From Methylocystis sp. Sn-Cys (GTDB taxonomy: Bacteria; Pseudomonadota; Alphaproteobacteria; Rhizobiales; Beijerinckiaceae): a DNA stretch of 64,000 bases. A model generated the notes under the pieces. The model was not told the DNA's origin. It ran no database searches and saw only the letters and a program-made list of their open reading frames with translations. The position numbers were made by a program, and so were the translations under genes. The stretch covers positions 434,001 to 498,000 of the forward strand of contig NZ_JAERVJ010000001.1 of assembly GCF_016745395.1 (NCBI RefSeq), written 5' to 3'. The first letter of the stretch is position 1. The number at the start of each line of letters is the position of its first letter. This document shows, in pieces, positions 8,088 to 15,757 of this stretch.

Positions 8088-8678
8088 TCATTGCTCTGTA
8101 AAATATGTCAGGAACGACATGGCTTCCGGCGACGTCCAATCGACTTCGCCCGTGATGTAACCGACGACCGAACCATTTTTATCTATCACATAAGTGATCG
8201 GCATCCCGTAGAGGGTGAACGGCGCATTTGCTTCTGCATCTGCGCGGGCGGCGATCTTTTGCCGGTTATCCAGATAAATGGGGAGTTCGTTCACGTCCAT
8301 GCGCTGCAGAAACCCTGCGACGGCATTTTTTCCCTGCGTGTCGACGGAGATCGGGACGATTTCGAGCTTGCGAGGATTCGCCTGCGCCCTCAAACGCTGC
8401 AGCGAGCGTAATTCTCTTCGACAGGGCGGGCACCATGTCGCCCAGAAGGCCATGAGAATCACTTTTCCTCGGAAAGCGTCCAGTCGCATCGACTTTCCGT
8501 CGAGTCTCTCCAATGAAAGCTGGGGCGCGTCGGACCTGGGCCTCAGTTCGACGAATTGCGAACTATTGGTTTGCAGCGCCGGCATGTCGGCCTGAGCTTG
8601 CGCCGGCGACAAGGACAACGCCCCCTCGAGAGCGAAGGCGGCGAGCGCGAAAAGCGCCAGCCAAACCGCATTTGTCAT
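8088..8678 (-). CDS. TlpA-like periplasmic thioredoxin
   Basis: A 196-residue exported thioredoxin-fold protein. Residues 1-28 are a Sec signal (LALFALAAFALEGALSLSPAQA). The thioredoxin domain starts near residue 50, with the active site FWATWCPPCRREL at about 81-93 and the cis-proline segment YGMPITYVID near 165. Such proteins reduce periplasmic disulfides, for example in copper chaperones and cytochrome c assembly. It sits 188 bases after doxX and has its own SigF-type promoter, which suggests it keeps bufferin or copper-protein cysteines reduced. The ATG at 8678 is chosen because the signal peptide begins there. Confidence 0.88.
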   Translation of the reverse strand: MTNAVWLALFALAAFALEGALSLSPAQAQADMPALQTNSSQFVELRPRSDAPQLSLERLDGKSMRLDAFRGKVILMAFWATWCPPCRRELRSLQRLRAQANPRKLEIVPISVDTQGKNAVAGFLQRMDVNELPIYLDNRQKIAARADAEANAPFTLYGMPITYVIDKNGSVVGYITGEVDWTSPEAMSFLTYFTEQ

Positions 8679-8834
8679 GGATGACCCTCTTGTACATCCA
8701 CGGCGCCAGCGCATTCGAACTCTCAGGCAGGGAGGCGACGTCGAGAGCGAGCGCTCTCCTGCCGCCACCGCCTGAGAGTCGACGCACGGCCGACGTTTTT
8801 GGGGCACGATACCGACCGCGGCGTCGTAATCGGT

Positions 8835-8860
8835 TTCGTGAGAACGCGTGGAAAGGTTAC
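8835..8860 (-). promoter_or_regulatory. SigF-type promoter of the TlpA-like gene (GTAACC-N16-CGAA)
   Basis: On the minus strand GTAACC (8860-8855), 16 bases, then CGAA (8838-8835), about 155 bases before the ATG at 8678. Motif and spacing are the same as in front of bufA1 and bufA2. Confidence 0.7.
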
Positions 8861-8866
8861 GGAAGA

Positions 8867-9352
8867 TCAGGCGCGCCGTTCCCGAAAAAGCAAAAAATCG
8901 AGGGAGATTTTTCCGGGACCGCGCGCAACGAGAATGAGCAGCAGCGTTGCCCAGTAGACATGCGCGGTCCACCAAGCGTCGGGATATACGAAAAACTGGA
9001 TGACCAGCGTCATGATAAGCAAACCCAACGCCGAGATTCTCGTTGCAAGGCCAAGAAACACCAGCAGAGGCAGAATGAATTCGAGCCCCGCTGTCAGCAG
9101 AGCGGCTTTCTCGGGCGGAAGAAACGGCAATTTATAATCATTCTCGAACAACGCGACCGTCGCGTCTCGCAGGCTGGTCGGAATCTGGATCGTCATATCA
9201 TAGCTGAAATATTCTCCGCCAATCGTTGGTCCTTCAATTTTTGTCTGCCCCGAGATGAAGAAAGGCCGGGCGGCGACAAAGCGCAGAACAAGCGCGAGCA
9301 CCGAGTAGGGAATCGCGTCCAGATAGTGTGCGATCGAGTGAAACAGTCTCAT
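8867..9352 (-). CDS. DoxX family membrane protein
   Basis: A 161-residue protein with four hydrophobic helices, about residues 13-33, 75-97, 103-125 and 130-148. The sequence has the DoxX features RFVAARPFFISGQTKIEG after helix 1 and VYPDAWWTAHVYWATLLLILVARGPGKISLD at the end (family match seen across 128-156). DoxX proteins often end bufferin operons and are thought to support electron flow or quinone-linked redox for the modification; that role is inference. It starts 13 bases after the bufC1 stop, so it is the fourth gene of the bufA1 operon. Confidence 0.85.
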   Translation of the reverse strand: MRLFHSIAHYLDAIPYSVLALVLRFVAARPFFISGQTKIEGPTIGGEYFSYDMTIQIPTSLRDATVALFENDYKLPFLPPEKAALLTAGLEFILPLLVFLGLATRISALGLLIMTLVIQFFVYPDAWWTAHVYWATLLLILVARGPGKISLDFLLFRERRA

Positions 9353-9365
9353 GGGGGTCTCCGGC

Positions 9366-10139
9366 TCAACTGTCGGCGGCGGGGAGAAGAGGCTTCAAGG
9401 CCAGGATCGCGCCAGACGAGATCAGCAGCCCGGCGCAAGCGGCGAGGTCGAAGCGCGGCTCCCGCGCTTGCGCAACGGGGGCCGCGGAAGCAAGCGTGTG
9501 GCCCTCGGCGAGGGCGCGCATGAAATGAAATCCCCCGGCGGGGAGCCGGTGAACCTCGACGTTCCGATATGGACGAACAATCAGCGCATCTTCCGCCACG
9601 GAAGCGTCCAAAGTTTCGACCTCGGCGTCGAAGCTGTTCGTGAGCCAGATCGATACGATCGGATAGCTGGATGACCGCAGAAACAAGGAGGGATGCAACC
9701 GCAGCCGGGATCGGGCGATCTGCTCTCCCGACAGGGCGAGAAGATCCTCATTTGAAATCGGCGTTGCATCCTCTGCATCGCCAGAACGCGCAATGTCGAA
9801 CTCCAGCCGGGCGACATCCGGAAGGTAAGGCAACTCGAGAGCTGGATCGAATGCCGCGACGAAGTCGGGGAAGGAGACGCCATATTCCGAGAGCACCGGA
9901 GACGCCGGAGGCGAACGCCTTATATATTCCTGCGCCATGCCTCTAAAAAAATCGTCGCCTACGAGTCTGCGGCAGACGGGGAACTGGGCTTCCAGCGCAT
10001 GTATGAGGCTGGAAAACACGTTGTTGCGATAAACCGCGAAACGGCGCGCGACATCGGGCGCCTCGAGGGGCTGCGGAGGCCGGGCGTCGGGATCGAGCAA
10101 CGCTGCCGCGAATGGCCCGGCATGGTCGAAAGAACGCAT
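9366..10139 (-). CDS. bufC1: BufC-type (DUF2063) partner protein of the MNIO enzyme, locus 1
   Basis: A 257-residue protein of the DUF2063 family, the dedicated partner of DUF692 multinuclear iron oxidases, thought to help recognise the precursor peptide. The N-terminal half shows the family pattern FAVYRNNVFSSLIHALEAQF (about residues 31-50), followed by CRRLVGDDFFRGMAQEYIRR and PYLPDVARLEFD. The C-terminal half (SWLTNS-like stretch onwards) is more variable. The ATG at 10139 lies 2 bases after the bufB1 stop, which indicates translational coupling. It differs clearly from bufC2, so each locus has its own partner. Confidence 0.85.
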   Translation of the reverse strand: MRSFDHAGPFAAALLDPDARPPQPLEAPDVARRFAVYRNNVFSSLIHALEAQFPVCRRLVGDDFFRGMAQEYIRRSPPASPVLSEYGVSFPDFVAAFDPALELPYLPDVARLEFDIARSGDAEDATPISNEDLLALSGEQIARSRLRLHPSLFLRSSSYPIVSIWLTNSFDAEVETLDASVAEDALIVRPYRNVEVHRLPAGGFHFMRALAEGHTLASAAPVAQAREPRFDLAACAGLLISSGAILALKPLLPAADS

Positions 10140-10141
10140 GG

Positions 10142-11014
10142 TCAGGCGCGTCCTCTCGATGGCGCAGTAAGAGTTCGAGCGTTTTGCAGGATGGTCCTGG
10201 CGCTTTGGGCTTCGTTCAAGAGCGTCGCCCATTCAGGGACGTCGTTGTCCCATTCGATCACAGTCCGAACGGGTCCGCGCTTCGCCAGCACGCGCTCGTA
10301 AAGCCGCCATACGGGGTCCGGGACCGCCGAGTTGTGCGCATCGATCAGGAGCAGGTCGCCGTCTTCATTTGGCGACTCCGCATATCCGGCGAGATGAATT
10401 TCCTCCACCGCAGACATCGGAAAGGCGTCGATATAGGCGTCCGGGTCGAAGCAATGATTGCACGCGCAGACAACGACATTGGTTACATCGAGCAATAGGC
10501 CGCAACCGGTAAGACCCGTAATTCGCCTGAGGAACTCCGTTTCGGCGAACGGTGAGTCTTCGAAGCGGCAGTAGGTCGCTGGATTTTCGAGGAGTATGCG
10601 CCGCTTCAACGCGTCTTGAACCATCTCGATGTTGGACGCGACGCGGTGAAGCGTTTGGCTCGTATAGGGCAGGGGAAGCAAATCGGCGAAATACCGCCCC
10701 GCATGTGACGACCACGCGAGATGCTCGGAAAACAAATGCGGCTGAAATCGATCGACGATGCGGCTCACGCGTGCAAGATGCGCGCGGTCGACGGGATCGA
10801 GCCCGCCAAGCGACAATCCCACACCATGCAGGGAGAGGGGATAGTCGCGCCGAATGCGTTCGAGCTGAGCAATTCGTGCGCCGCCGGCGCTCATATAATT
10901 TTCCGCGTGAACCTCGAACATGTCGACGCAGCCTGGCGCATCAGCGATATCGTCGGCGTGCTGCGGTTTGAAGCCGACGCCGACGCTGCACGCGCCGGAT
11001 TCCACCGAGTCCAT
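10142..11014 (-). CDS. bufB1: BufB-type MNIO (DUF692) peptide-modifying oxidase, locus 1
   Basis: A 290-residue TIM-barrel protein of the DUF692/MNIO family, relatives of MbnB. These multinuclear non-haem iron oxidases modify cysteines in ribosomal peptides. Metal-ligand blocks are visible in order: FEVHAENY (34-40 region), LHGVGLSLGG, SEHLAWSS, LENPATY, LLLDVTNVVV, IHLAGY, IDAHNSAVPDPVW and VIEWDNDVPEW. The neighbours are a DUF2282-type precursor 30 bases upstream and a DUF2063 partner 2 bases downstream, the bufferin-1 arrangement described in Caulobacter. The likely product is an oxidised, copper-binding periplasmic peptide. Confidence 0.92.
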   Translation of the reverse strand: MDSVESGACSVGVGFKPQHADDIADAPGCVDMFEVHAENYMSAGGARIAQLERIRRDYPLSLHGVGLSLGGLDPVDRAHLARVSRIVDRFQPHLFSEHLAWSSHAGRYFADLLPLPYTSQTLHRVASNIEMVQDALKRRILLENPATYCRFEDSPFAETEFLRRITGLTGCGLLLDVTNVVVCACNHCFDPDAYIDAFPMSAVEEIHLAGYAESPNEDGDLLLIDAHNSAVPDPVWRLYERVLAKRGPVRTVIEWDNDVPEWATLLNEAQSARTILQNARTLTAPSRGRA

Positions 11015-11044
11015 CGTTTTCCCCGTTCCACGACGTCGGAATCG

Positions 11045-11323
11045 TCAATTGGCGATGGGGTCGAGGCTGCCCTTTCCCTTGGGCGTGACAATCGAGGTGC
11101 AGGTTCCCTTGGGAACATATTTCCAGGCGTCGCCCTGATAATTTTTGGTCGCTGATCCCGCGCAACTGGAGCCAGGACCAGCCGCGCAATCGTTCTTTCC
11201 TTTCAACGACACGCCGTAGCATTTTTCCTGCTCGATCTTGGCGCTGGCCGAGTCGATCGACGACAGCGCCGTCGCGAGCGCGCCCGCAACGATCAACATT
11301 GTGCAGGTGCGATTATCGTTCAT
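11045..11323 (-). CDS. bufA1: Bufferin-1 precursor (DUF2282 type, four core Cys)
   Basis: A 92-residue precursor. Residues 1-28 form a Sec-type signal that doubles as leader (TMLIVAGALATALSS...ASA). The core has four cysteines at 35, 46, 54 and 75 in the DUF2282 pattern EKCYG, KNDCAAG, SSCAG and PKGTC. In the described Caulobacter bufferin, cysteines of this pattern are turned into copper-binding heterocycles by the MNIO enzyme; that is established for the family, not shown here. GAGGAGG precedes the ATG at 11323. It is the first gene of bufA1-bufB1-bufC1-doxX and is driven by a SigF-type promoter at 11383-11408. Confidence 0.9.
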   Translation of the reverse strand: MNDNRTCTMLIVAGALATALSSIDSASAKIEQEKCYGVSLKGKNDCAAGPGSSCAGSATKNYQGDAWKYVPKGTCTSIVTPKGKGSLDPIAN

Positions 11324-11382
11324 TATTTCCTCCTCTACGGGCCTCAGCGACCCGTTCGCATCAGATTGTCTCACTCCTGTTC

Positions 11383-11408
11383 TTCGCGCCTCGATGCGTG
11401 AAAGTTAC
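11383..11408 (-). promoter_or_regulatory. SigF-type promoter of the bufA1 operon (GTAACT-N16-CGAA)
   Basis: On the minus strand GTAACT (11408-11403), 16 bases, CGAA (11386-11383), 60 bases before the bufA1 ATG. It lies in the gap between the bufC2 stop and bufA1. Confidence 0.75.
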
Positions 11409-11444
11409 CAAACGAGCGGCGCCGCACCGAGCGAGATCGTCACG

Positions 11445-12236
11445 TCACGGCTCGACGCTGATATTTGTAATCAGCCCGTTTTCGACCCAGGCGGAGAGGA
11501 AGCCGGCAATCAGTTGGCTGACGTCTTCGCCGTTGAATTTGAACGACAGGAGCGAACAGACGTCGGAAAATTTCTTTCCTAGCATCGCCTCATTGAGGGC
11601 GAGGCGTTCGTCGGGGCCCAGGACGCAATGGAAAACCTCATATTCGCGCCGCCAAACTGCGACCACATCTTTTTCGGCCCGATCGGCCGTCCCGAGCGCC
11701 TCCAATTGGTCTCGCAATGATTCATATAGCGAGACGGTTCCGTGTTCGAGGTCGAGCAGGGTCAGGCTGGGATGGAACGAGAAAACGACATTCGGCCAGA
11801 GGTCCACGTCGATCTGATGAAGCGCCTCAAAGTTCGAGGCCGCCGCATCGGCCGCATCGAAAGCATCCGCGAGCGCGCGCTCAAATCGCGCGAGATCGCA
11901 AGAACGTGGATCAGCGCTCCAAGATTGCGAGCTGAGCATGAATTCTGGCAGACCGCTCGCATACCATCGCGCATTGCGATGTGACGACGGCTTCGACAAA
12001 ACGTATTCTTCGACAAGGCGACCAAAGCGGTCATCGCCGAGATGGCGACGCAAGACGGAAAAATCTGTTGCGATGAATTCCGCCAGGCGCAGGCGGTAGG
12101 CGGTGTGGTAGACGCCGAAAGCTGCCGCGCGGTCTATCCGCCGCGGCGGCGCTATGAATCCAAGCTCGCTCGCATCCGGTTCTTCAGGCTGGAGAATCGC
12201 TGCCTGAAAGGCTCTCTGGAAAGAAAGGAGACTCAC
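11445..12236 (-). CDS. bufC2: BufC-type (DUF2063) partner protein of the MNIO enzyme, locus 2
   Basis: A 263-residue DUF2063 protein. Recognisable family positions are the N-terminal FQRAFQAAIL, the GVYHTAYRLRLAEFIATDF block (about residues 41-59), and HLGDDRFGRLVEEYV. It starts with GTG at 12236, and GTGA is shared with the bufB2 stop, so translation is coupled. The C-terminal domain contains DLWPNVVFSFHPSL and an aromatic-rich stretch different from bufC1. Its role is inferred to be precursor binding and delivery to BufB2. Confidence 0.85.
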   Translation of the reverse strand: MSLLSFQRAFQAAILQPEEPDASELGFIAPPRRIDRAAAFGVYHTAYRLRLAEFIATDFSVLRRHLGDDRFGRLVEEYVLSKPSSHRNARWYASGLPEFMLSSQSWSADPRSCDLARFERALADAFDAADAAASNFEALHQIDVDLWPNVVFSFHPSLTLLDLEHGTVSLYESLRDQLEALGTADRAEKDVVAVWRREYEVFHCVLGPDERLALNEAMLGKKFSDVCSLLSFKFNGEDVSQLIAGFLSAWVENGLITNISVEP

Positions 12237-13084
12237 GCGAGGACCTTTTCCGAGTCGACCGACGCCGCGATCCCTCGCATTTTTTCCACCTCTCGCATCA
12301 ACTCCTCGAACGGAGGGAATTGATCGTCCCGCTCGATCATCGACGAAACGTCGCCAAATCTATTCCGGGCGTGCGCGTACAGCTCCCAGACGTCTCCGCA
12401 GACGGGGTGATCGTGCGTATCGACCTTGTGGGTGACGTAATCGCTGTGACCAGCGAGGTGTATTTGCTGGACGCGATCCGCCGGAAGCGTGTCGATATAT
12501 CGGACCGGATCGAAGCCATGATTGAAGGAGGAGACAAATACATTGTTGACGTCGAGCAGCAGGAGGCAATCCGCGCTTTCGGCGAGTTCGGTTAAAAATT
12601 CATGCTCGCTCATCTCGGACCCGTCGACCGAAACGTAAGTGGAAGCATTCTCGACGAGGATCCTTCGGCCCAAAAAATCCTGCACGCGCATGATGCGCTC
12701 AGCGACGTGACGGAGCGCTTCGGACGTAAATGGAATTGGCAGCAGGTCGTGCAGATTCGCGCCGTCAACGCCTGTCCAGGCGAGGTGATCCGAAATCCAG
12801 GCGGGCTCTATCCGCGCAGCGAGCGCCTTCAATGCGGTCAAATAATCGAAATCGAGCTGATCGACGGAAGCCAGAGACATGGAGACGCCATGCATCACGA
12901 TCGGGTACGAGGCTCGAATACGATCGAGAATCACGAGCGGACGCCCGCCCGGAACCATGTAATTCTCCGAGATGATCTCGAACCAGTCGACCGCCGGATT
13001 GCGCTCCAGAATGTCGGGATAGTAGATCGGCCGCAAACCGAGCCCGAAGCCGAGCGAGCGAGGCGTCGTCACGTCGTTGACCAT
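12233..13084 (-). CDS. bufB2: BufB-type MNIO (DUF692) peptide-modifying oxidase, locus 2
   Basis: A 283-residue DUF692/MNIO enzyme. Visible blocks: GFGLGLRPIYYPDIL at the N-terminus, EIISENYM (about 36-43), MHGVSMSLASVD, SDHLAWTG, VENASTY, LLLDVNNVFVSSFNHGFDP, IHLAGHSD, DTHDHPV, and MIERDDQFPPFEEL. All presumed metal ligands (His, Asp, Glu) are kept, so it should be active. It follows the six-Cys precursor by 54 bases with a stem-loop between, and overlaps bufC2 by 4 bases. This subgroup pairs with BufA2-like precursors rather than DUF2282. Confidence 0.92.
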   Translation of the reverse strand: MVNDVTTPRSLGFGLGLRPIYYPDILERNPAVDWFEIISENYMVPGGRPLVILDRIRASYPIVMHGVSMSLASVDQLDFDYLTALKALAARIEPAWISDHLAWTGVDGANLHDLLPIPFTSEALRHVAERIMRVQDFLGRRILVENASTYVSVDGSEMSEHEFLTELAESADCLLLLDVNNVFVSSFNHGFDPVRYIDTLPADRVQQIHLAGHSDYVTHKVDTHDHPVCGDVWELYAHARNRFGDVSSMIERDDQFPPFEELMREVEKMRGIAASVDSEKVLA

Positions 13085-13097
13085 TCCGAGATTGTGG

Positions 13098-13131
13098 GGC
13101 GGGACGCGCGCGATTTCTCGCCGGTCCCGCC
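13098..13131 (-). terminator. Stem-loop between bufA2 and bufB2, likely partial terminator
   Basis: GGCGGGAC (13098-13105) pairs with GTCCCGCC (13124-13131) around an 18-base loop. It lies between the small precursor gene and its enzyme genes, the usual place for an attenuator that gives more precursor than enzyme transcript. No T-run follows. Confidence 0.45.
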
Positions 13132-13138
13132 AGGACCA

Positions 13139-13408
13139 TTACATCGTCTGAACCGTGCCGCCCTTGGCTTCACACGCCTTCGCGGATTTCGCCGGCAGCC
13201 AGCCCTGGCCCTTGCATGAATTCATGCCTTTGCACGAGCTGCTTGCCGTCTTGCAGGCGCCCATGCTCTTGCAGTTGTTGATGCCGGCGCAATGAACGGG
13301 CTCGGCGGGCGCCTTCTTGGCGAGCGCGCTGGACGTGGCGACGCCGCTGGCGGCGAGCGCAATGGCGGCGGCGGCGAGGGTCGCGCCCGAAATGATGTTG
13401 GTCTTCAT
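13139..13408 (-). CDS. bufA2: Bufferin-2-type precursor (six core Cys)
   Basis: An 89-residue precursor with a Sec-type leader (residues 1-30, ending ASSALA-like; seen as ATSSALA) and a cysteine-rich core. Six cysteines at 40, 46, 52, 59, 65 and 79 are spaced by about six residues and flanked by Lys/Gly: HCAGINNCKSMGACK, SCKGMNSCKGQG and ACEAKGG. This pattern is that of the second bufferin precursor family (BufA2). The spacing and leader differ fully from bufA1, so the two products should be different peptides. It is the first gene of bufA2-bufB2-bufC2, behind a SigF-type promoter. Confidence 0.88.
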   Translation of the reverse strand: MKTNIISGATLAAAAIALAASGVATSSALAKKAPAEPVHCAGINNCKSMGACKTASSSCKGMNSCKGQGWLPAKSAKACEAKGGTVQTM

Positions 13409-13478
13409 TCGTCTTCCTCTGTCGTAGATATTGTACGCGCGTGCAAGCGCTTCGCTGCTACTCAGCTACGCAATCCAA

Positions 13479-13504
13479 TTCGAAACGGATTGGGCGGAAG
13501 TTAC
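13479..13504 (-). promoter_or_regulatory. SigF-type promoter of the bufA2 operon (GTAACT-N16-CGAA)
   Basis: On the minus strand GTAACT (13504-13499), 16 bases, CGAA (13482-13479), 71 bases before the bufA2 ATG at 13408. The hexamer, spacer and tetramer are identical in form to the bufA1 promoter. Confidence 0.75.
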
Positions 13505-13990
13505 ATGAGCCGTCACGCATGGCGTCGAACTCTCGCATTGGTTGAAATACAACCGTTGGTGGCTTGAAGGTCTTTCGATTTCGGAAATAATCCTTGTGGG
13601 GCGTCCCCTTAGGGGGAAAAGGCGGGGGCACAACTCACCAAAAAATATTTTTCGAGAGAGTGCATTCGCGTCGCGCATGGCGGCGGGATGTGCGCGGACG
13701 CATGTCTCCGAATTTCCGAAGCTGACATTTTTCCTTCGTGCGTTCATCGCGCACGGGGCTTGATAACTCGGCCGCACACGGTGTGTGCCGGGCGTGGTTC
13801 CTTTTGTCTGAAATGTAGTAGCGGACGCGAAGACGCAACGTCTTTCGTCCGAATGCATAGTATTGTCTCTGCTTACAGGCGGATAATATCTGACAAATAC
13901 TGATCGTGGTGGAATATTGATGATATTTAAGCTTGACTTAGTAGTAATCGTCATTCTCTTTACAGCGCGGCGGCAATGGAGGGGCTGAAT
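13505..13990. other. Intergenic region before the multicopper oxidase operon
   Basis: No supported gene. The segment is AT-richer than its surroundings, especially 13850-13970, and should hold the promoter of the oxidase operon. TTGACT at about 13936 could be a -35 hexamer, but I see no good -10 at the right distance. No GTAAC-N16-CGAA motif points toward the oxidase, so this operon may not belong to the SigF regulon. Confidence 0.4.
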
Positions 13991-15727
13991 ATGGTAAACC
14001 GACGCAATGCATTGAAATTGGGGCTGAGCGCCGCAGGCGCAGGAATCGTCGCAAAAGAAGCGAATGCGGTTCCGCAAAGCGGGCTGCTGTTTCCCGACGG
14101 CTATATCCCGGGCTTTCAGGCGCATCCGAGCCCGCCGGCGACGCCGTTTGTCGCGCCTTTATATGTCATGCCGACCGCGCAACCGGTTCCCGTCGGCGCT
14201 CTCGGAACGCCGCCCGATCCGGCGCGGCATCAGCGCTACAACGAGTTTCTGCCGAAGAAATTTTACAAGCAGGTTCTGTCGGAATTCAGGTGGGTCTACC
14301 ATCCGGAAGGCCCTTACGCGAACGGCTCGTGGGCATACGGTTTCAACGGCGCGACGCCGGGCGAAACATTCATGGCGCGCTATGGCGAACCGATCTTCGT
14401 CCGCCGCATCAACAATCTGCCGCCCGTGGGGACGGGAAACGTCTCCTTTGCGCTGCCGTCGAGCACGATCCACACCCATAACGGCCATCAGGCGTCCGAG
14501 AGCGACGGCAACCCCGCGGACTTCACGTTCCCGGGCGAATTCTGGGATCACCACTATCCCAACATCTATGCAGGCAATGATCCTCGCGAGGCGCTGAGCA
14601 CGCTGTGGTATCACGACCACCGTCTCGATTTCACCGCGCCGAACGTGTACGCCGGATTGTCGGGCTTTTATCTGATGTTCGACGAGGCCGACTCGGGCAA
14701 CGAACGGGATCCGAGCCCCAAGGCCTATCGTCTCCCGAGCGGCAGATACGACGTTCCACTCATTCTGCACGATGTCCTATTCGACCAGAACGGCCAACCG
14801 GTTTGGGACTTCACTGGCGCACATCCGATCACAAATTCGCACGAATTGGGCGGCTACGTCGGCAATGAGGTCTATACTAACCATGGCATGCTCGGCGACC
14901 GCTTCACGGTCAACCGTCGCATTCAGCCTTATTTCCGGGTCGAGCGGCGCAAATACCGCTTCCGCCTCCTGAATGGCGGCCCCTCGCGTCTTTATAAGCT
15001 CTATCTCACTAAGCAAGGCAACGACGCGATTCCGTTCGTGGCGATCTCGAATGACGGCAATCTGCTGCCGCAGCCGATACTGACGGACAATGTCGATCTC
15101 TGGGTCGCAAATCGTTGCGACATCATCGTCGACTTCTCGAAGTTCAACGCTGGCGACAAGATCTATCTGACGAACCGCCTCGGCATGCGAACAGACGGTG
15201 CTGGTCTTTCGGGTCATCTGCTGGATCAAGGCGACCTGATCATGCGCTTCGACGTCGTCGGCCCCATGGCCTTCGATCCGAGCCGCATTCCCGACGAGTT
15301 CCGTGAGCTGCCGCCGATCAACCTCAAGGACGTCAAGCGCGAGCGCCTGTTCGTCTTCGACTACGACAATGGTCTCTGGACGGTGAACGGCAAGCTCATG
15401 GTTCCGAGCCGCATCGACGCCGCGATCGAGCAGGGCACGGCCGAAATCTGGACAATCCGAAACGGCGGCAACAACTGGTCGCACCCGATCCACACACACT
15501 TCGAAGAATTCCAGATCATCGAAAGGAATGGAAAGCCGATCGCGCCAGGCTCCATGCTGAACGCCCGAAAGGACGTTGTCGAGCTCGGACCGGGCGACGA
15601 AGTCAAGTTCTATGGCCACTGGCGAGACTTCCTCGGCAAATATGTCATGCACTGCCACAACGTCGTGCATGAGGACCATTCCATGATGATCCGCTGGGAC
15701 ATCGTGAAGCCCGGCCAGGGCTTCTGA
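13991..15727 (+). CDS. Multicopper oxidase, exported
   Basis: A protein of 578 residues with three cupredoxin domains. All copper-ligand blocks are present: HTHNGH, WYHDH, HPIHTHFEEF, and the C-terminal MHCHNVVHEDHSMM, which holds the type 1 and type 2/3 ligands with a methionine axial ligand. The N-terminus (NRRNALKLGLSAAGAGIVAKEANA) resembles a twin-arginine signal, as expected for a protein that folds with copper in the cytoplasm. The start at 13991 is preferred to the ATG at 13976 because GGAGGGG lies just before it. Domain spacing recalls CotA/bilirubin-oxidase-like enzymes. The substrate is unknown. First gene of a five-gene copper operon. Confidence 0.9.
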   Translation: MVNRRNALKLGLSAAGAGIVAKEANAVPQSGLLFPDGYIPGFQAHPSPPATPFVAPLYVMPTAQPVPVGALGTPPDPARHQRYNEFLPKKFYKQVLSEFRWVYHPEGPYANGSWAYGFNGATPGETFMARYGEPIFVRRINNLPPVGTGNVSFALPSSTIHTHNGHQASESDGNPADFTFPGEFWDHHYPNIYAGNDPREALSTLWYHDHRLDFTAPNVYAGLSGFYLMFDEADSGNERDPSPKAYRLPSGRYDVPLILHDVLFDQNGQPVWDFTGAHPITNSHELGGYVGNEVYTNHGMLGDRFTVNRRIQPYFRVERRKYRFRLLNGGPSRLYKLYLTKQGNDAIPFVAISNDGNLLPQPILTDNVDLWVANRCDIIVDFSKFNAGDKIYLTNRLGMRTDGAGLSGHLLDQGDLIMRFDVVGPMAFDPSRIPDEFRELPPINLKDVKRERLFVFDYDNGLWTVNGKLMVPSRIDAAIEQGTAEIWTIRNGGNNWSHPIHTHFEEFQIIERNGKPIAPGSMLNARKDVVELGPGDEVKFYGHWRDFLGKYVMHCHNVVHEDHSMMIRWDIVKPGQGF

Positions 15728-15757
15728 TCCGCCAGCAACAATTCCAAGGAGAGTTAG

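Noticed and set aside
10142-13084. The DUF692 genes as methanobactin (mbnB) biosynthesis
   Set aside because: MbnB works with MbnC and a short MbnA precursor. Here the partners are DUF2063 proteins and longer signal-bearing DUF2282 or six-Cys precursors, which is the bufferin arrangement.
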